NCBI GenBank assembly: GCA_028715315.1
Contig: JAQUSA010000024.1
Coordinates: forward strand, 1-9,656
Source: Candidatus Omnitrophota bacterium
GTDB lineage: Bacteria; Omnitrophota; Gorgyraeia; Pluralincolimonadales; Pluralincolimonadaceae
Reading direction: 5' to 3'
DNA: 9,656 bases
In this document: in pieces, positions 7,247-9,656 of the stretch
Numbering within the stretch: the first letter of the stretch is position 1
Layout of the letters: each line of letters opens with the position of its first letter
Notes under the pieces: generated by a model
Databases searched by the model: none
Told to the model about the DNA's origin: nothing
Seen by the model: the letters and a program-made list of their open reading frames with translations, nothing else
Made by a program: the position numbers and the translations under genes

Positions 7247-7617
7247 TTATAATATGTGGCGCGCGAATCCTTTGTCTCCCACACGCTTACCCTTACGAGC
7301 GAAACCTTCCGCGAGGAATCCTTAAGCGACTTCCTGAGATACTCATATATGTATTTCGCGATATTTTCCGCGGACGGATTTTCTTTTTTGAAAAAGGCGA
7401 TCCCGTTAAGGTCGCGGTGGTCGAGCGTATCGAGGACATCGTTAAGTTTCTTTTTCAGGTCCTTGAAATCCATCGAAAGCCCGCCCGCGTCGAGCTTTTT
7501 CGCGGCGACGAAAGCCTCGACGTCCCAGTTATGCCCGTGCAGGGATTCGCACTTGCCCTTATATCCCTTCAGCCTGTGGGCCCCGCTGAAGCTTGCCCTT
7601 ACCGATATCTCAAACAT
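7243..7617 (-). CDS. queD: 6-carboxy-5,6,7,8-tetrahydropterin synthase, 124 aa
   Basis: QueD converts 7,8-dihydroneopterin triphosphate (made from GTP by GTP cyclohydrolase I, not in this window) to 6-carboxytetrahydropterin. Zinc-binding histidines are visible at H14 (FSGAHRL) and in the CxxxHGH motif, C23-ESL-H27-G-H29, whose cysteine distinguishes QueD from mammalian-type pyruvoyl tetrahydropterin synthases. The catalytic LDHRDLN (residues 65-71), NPSAENIAKYIY (80-91) and VWET (112-115) complete the T-fold signature. Length is normal. The start overlaps the last 8 nt of murI and has a good Shine-Dalgarno sequence, CAGGTGA, a few bases upstream. It heads the queDCE set. Confidence 0.96.
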   Translation of the reverse strand: MFEISVRASFSGAHRLKGYKGKCESLHGHNWDVEAFVAAKKLDAGGLSMDFKDLKKKLNDVLDTLDHRDLNGIAFFKKENPSAENIAKYIYEYLRKSLKDSSRKVSLVRVSVWETKDSRATYYK

Positions 7618-8410
7618 CTTTCACCTGTTCCGCCGCCTTGACATCCTTCCCGAGGAACTTCTTCGCCACATCCATGAATTTTTCCGGCGCGTCGCTTACG
7701 TAAAACTTGGTGCGGCCCGTCCTCTTGCCGGGATATTTGGCCCCGCACTCCTCAAGCAGGTTCTTCGCTTCCCTGGCGGTCTCTTCCGCGGAATCTACGA
7801 GCTTGACCGTCTTTCCCAGGGCTTTGCCGATGGCTTTCTTAAGGAGCGGGTAATGCGTGCATCCGAGTATGACGGTATCTATGCCTTTTTCCTTGAATCC
7901 CGAAAGGTATTTCTTTGCGGCGGCTTCCACGATGCCGTCGTTCGCCCATCCCTCCTCGGCCAGCGGCACGAACAACGGGCAGCTCCTGCTGAAGACCTTT
8001 ATCCTCGGGTTTATCGACCTGACTTCCTGCTCATAGGCGCCGCTCGTTATCGTGGCGTTCGTGCCGATAACGCCTATCCTGCCGTTCCTTGTCGCGCGTA
8101 TCGCCGCCTTGGCGCCGGGTTTGATGACCCCTATTATCGGGACGCTGAAGAACTTGCTCAGGAAAGGCAGCCCGATCGCCGACGACGTGTTGCATGCTAT
8201 TATTATGAGCTTGACGTTGAAGTTGAGCAGGAAGAGCACGTTCTCTATCGAGAATTTCCTTATCGTGGATTCCGACTTTGTGCCGTACGGGACCCTTGCG
8301 GTATCGCCGAAATAGATGATATCCTCGTTCGGCATCTCTTTCATCAGCTGCTTTACGACGGTCAGGCCGCCGACGCCGGAATCGAAAACCCCTATAGGCC
8401 TGTCTTTCAT
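7610..8410 (-). CDS. murI: Glutamate racemase, 266 aa
   Basis: MurI interconverts L- and D-glutamate without a cofactor, supplying D-glutamate for the peptidoglycan stem peptide. The two catalytic cysteines are in IIACNTSSA (C73) and ILGCTHYPLL (C184, followed by H186). The N-terminal IGVFDSGVGGLTVVK (residues 6-20) with the catalytic Asp/Ser, the FGDTARVPYGTKS segment (34-46) and VDSAEETA (205-212) are all present. The length is typical and no unusual domain is added. The ATG overlaps the amidase stop as ATGA. Pairing with a peptidoglycan amidase upstream makes a small cell-wall module. Confidence 0.97.
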   Translation of the reverse strand: MKDRPIGVFDSGVGGLTVVKQLMKEMPNEDIIYFGDTARVPYGTKSESTIRKFSIENVLFLLNFNVKLIIIACNTSSAIGLPFLSKFFSVPIIGVIKPGAKAAIRATRNGRIGVIGTNATITSGAYEQEVRSINPRIKVFSRSCPLFVPLAEEGWANDGIVEAAAKKYLSGFKEKGIDTVILGCTHYPLLKKAIGKALGKTVKLVDSAEETAREAKNLLEECGAKYPGKRTGRTKFYVSDAPEKFMDVAKKFLGKDVKAAEQVKDV

Positions 8411-9516
8411 TGAGTGAACCCGTCCGTAGATTCGTATATCTTCTTGTAGTTTAATATTCCCCTGGTTATCGCGGAAGCGACCGCTTCGCGGTATTCCGGG
8501 TCCCTGAGGTTCCTCTCCTCGGCGGGATTGGAAATGAAGCCCACCTCGACCAGCACCGACGGCATCTGCGTGCCCCGGAGGACACAGAACCTGGCGCTCT
8601 TTACCCCCCGGTTCTTCAGCGAGGTCTGGTCATCGACGGCTTTGGCTATATACTTGGCCAGCTCTATCGACTCCTCGCGGTTCTCGGTATAGACGAGGTC
8701 CCATACGGTCGCCTCGAGGTCGGTGTTCCGGTGCAGGAAGGACGTATCGTCGAATTTCAGGAAAGAATCCTCCGCGGCCTGCACCGCGCGCGCGTTATCG
8801 TCGACCGCATTCGAAAGGTAATAGACCTCGAACCCGCGGGCGCCCTTCAACCTTGCGGCGTTAGCGTGCACGCTCACAAAAAAATCCGCGTCGCTCTCGT
8901 TCGCGATCTGAGACCTCTTCGTGAGCGGTATGAACTTGTCCCTTTCGCGCGTCATGACCGCATTCACGCCGTTCTCCGCGAGCTTATCCTTCACGCGCTT
9001 CGATATATCGAGCACGAGGTCCTTTTCCTTCAGGCCCGTCTTGCCTATTGCGCCGGGATCATCCCCGCCGTGGCCAGGGTCTATCACTATCTTCCTGATA
9101 AGGTACTTCTGCGTTACAGGGGGCTGCGGGCCCCTCGTTATCTGCGGCCGGCCGAGTAACTTTCCCATCCTTTCGACCGCGAAATCCGCCGGTATGGCGA
9201 CCGCCCCCCCATAGAATACCACGGGAGAGCCCATCTTCTCAGGGCGGCCGTTTACGACCGCATATTCCATCCCTACATAAAAAGAAAAGGACTTGTTATC
9301 CTTTACGAGGTCGGCTTTCCTCGCGATCGTGTCCCACTCGCATCCCGCCTGGTAATATTTCGCTATGACCGCGAGCGGTATATAGTCCCTGCCGTCGACC
9401 TTTACGGTCTGGGATGCGAGAGCGCCCCTGAGTGAACTCCTCCTCGGGACCGTCGCGCAGCCGGCAGTGGAAAGCAGGACCGCCGATATGATTAAAGATA
9501 CCAGCCTTTTCTTGAT
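8407..9516 (-). CDS. Lipoprotein N-acetylmuramoyl-L-alanine amidase, probable ATC start
   Basis: This is a zinc amidase of the AmiC/Amidase_3 family, which cuts the bond between MurNAc and L-Ala during wall remodelling and cell separation. Numbering from the proposed start: residues 1-20 are a lipoprotein signal (KKR, hydrophobic stretch, LLSTAGC with lipidated C20). About 30-120 resemble the copper-amine-oxidase-N-like or stalk fold (VKVDGRDYIPLAVIAKYY). The catalytic domain runs from about 140 to 360 with zinc ligands H149 (DPGHGG), E164 and H217 (SVHANA) and catalytic E324 (VLVEVGF). There is no ATG, GTG or TTG in frame before codon 83 (ATG at 9270), and that one would remove the signal and half the N-terminal domain. 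An ATC at 9514-9516 lies just after AAGGGGAG and precedes AAG-AAA-AGG, so I take it as the start; CTG at 9502-9504 or ATA at 9529-9531 are other options. murI follows with a 4-nt overlap. Confidence 0.85.
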   Translation of the reverse strand: MKKRLVSLIISAVLLSTAGCATVPRRSSLRGALASQTVKVDGRDYIPLAVIAKYYQAGCEWDTIARKADLVKDNKSFSFYVGMEYAVVNGRPEKMGSPVVFYGGAVAIPADFAVERMGKLLGRPQITRGPQPPVTQKYLIRKIVIDPGHGGDDPGAIGKTGLKEKDLVLDISKRVKDKLAENGVNAVMTRERDKFIPLTKRSQIANESDADFFVSVHANAARLKGARGFEVYYLSNAVDDNARAVQAAEDSFLKFDDTSFLHRNTDLEATVWDLVYTENREESIELAKYIAKAVDDQTSLKNRGVKSARFCVLRGTQMPSVLVEVGFISNPAEERNLRDPEYREAVASAITRGILNYKKIYESTDGFTQ

Positions 9517-9518
9517 CG

Positions 9519-9526
9519 TTCTCCCC
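9519..9526 (-). promoter_or_regulatory. Shine-Dalgarno sequence deciding the amidase start
   Basis: The minus strand has a purine-rich, Shine-Dalgarno-like run (AAGGGGAG) immediately after the tmRNA 3' end. It lies only a few bases upstream of the candidate ATC start at 9516. No canonical start codon lies within normal distance in any frame, so this site is the main argument for a non-canonical start. Confidence 0.55.
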
Positions 9527-9530
9527 TTTA

Positions 9531-9656
9531 TGGTGGAGGCGCGGGGATTCGAACCCCGGTCCTTAAGTCACTTGCTAAGAGCTCCTACATGCGTTTCCTG
9601 CAATTTGTCGTTTCGCCGATACGGGCGCGTAAGCAGGCCCGCTACCGTAACGACTA
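9531..9656 (-). ncRNA. ssrA: tmRNA (ssrA), 3' part; 5' part lies beyond the window
   Basis: tmRNA rescues stalled ribosomes by acting first as a tRNA-Ala-like acceptor and then as a short mRNA for a degradation tag. The minus strand ends in a tRNA-like 3' domain: a T arm with GGGGTTCGAATCCCC, the acceptor strand CGCCTCC, discriminator A and encoded CCA at 9533-9531. The CGCATGTAGGAG segment just upstream resembles the conserved region before the tRNA-like domain in other tmRNAs. Upstream, GCCCG (9637-9641 on the plus strand) can pair with CGGGC (9622-9626), and the loop GCAGG (9633-9637) with CCTGC (9597-9601), which makes an H-type pseudoknot as expected for the last tmRNA pseudoknot. The tag reading frame is not in the window. 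The amidase starts 14 bp after the tmRNA end. Confidence 0.9.

Noticed and set aside
7256..8413. A 385-codon open frame on the plus strand, opposite queD and murI
   Set aside because: It is antisense to two well-supported genes with full catalytic motifs, and its translation shows no recognisable domain. It is best explained by codon bias leaving the opposite strand open.
1..9656. Possible mobile element, CRISPR array, toxin-antitoxin or defence system
   Set aside because: I saw no terminal inverted repeats, spaced direct repeats, transposase or nuclease motifs, or compositional break. All genes belong to housekeeping families.

Overview
The window looks like chromosomal core-genome DNA from a diderm (Gram-negative-type) bacterium. 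A large AsmA-like envelope protein and a peptidoglycan amidase with a lipoprotein signal point to an outer membrane. Codon use is consistent across the genes, with frequent AGG for Arg and ATA for Ile and moderately high GC. Together with the mix of genes this is reminiscent of uncultured lineages such as Candidatus Omnitrophota or of deltaproteobacteria-like groups, but that placement is a weak inference. I see no mobile element, phage gene, CRISPR array or foreign-looking stretch.

Layout: the left edge carries two tRNA genes on the minus strand, a truncated tRNA with anticodon UC-N (probably Arg) and a complete tRNA-Pro(UGG) with encoded CCA. A compact region of about 100 bp (184-291) appears to hold divergent promoters: one leftward for tRNA-Pro, whose short leader contains a terminator-like hairpin with a T run, and one rightward for the AsmA-like gene (292-3204), which may be leaderless.

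Everything from 3170 to 9656 is on the minus strand. In transcription order it reads: the 3' part of tmRNA (ssrA), a lipoprotein N-acetylmuramoyl-L-alanine amidase, glutamate racemase (murI), the 7-deazaguanine/queuosine precursor genes queD, queC and queE, the two subunits of a class I [4Fe-4S] fumarase-type hydratase, RNase PH (rph) and the ITP/XTP pyrophosphatase (rdgB). All eight gene-to-gene junctions overlap or abut: four are 4-nt ATGA overlaps, and the others are 8 nt, 1 nt and two with no gap. The nine genes therefore look like one tightly coupled operon, possibly transcribed through from tmRNA. The functional modules are cell wall (amidase, murI), tRNA modification (queDCE turns dihydroneopterin triphosphate into preQ0), central metabolism (fumarate/malate) and RNA/nucleotide housekeeping (rph, rdgB).

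The main oddities are these. The amidase frame has no ATG, GTG or TTG before its signal peptide and may start at an ATC codon. A hairpin plus T6 lies between the tRNA-Pro promoter and the tRNA. The que and fumarase genes sit between murI and rph-rdgB. The AsmA-like protein has internal repeats. I found no convincing previously undescribed system; this is mainly a well-packed housekeeping region.
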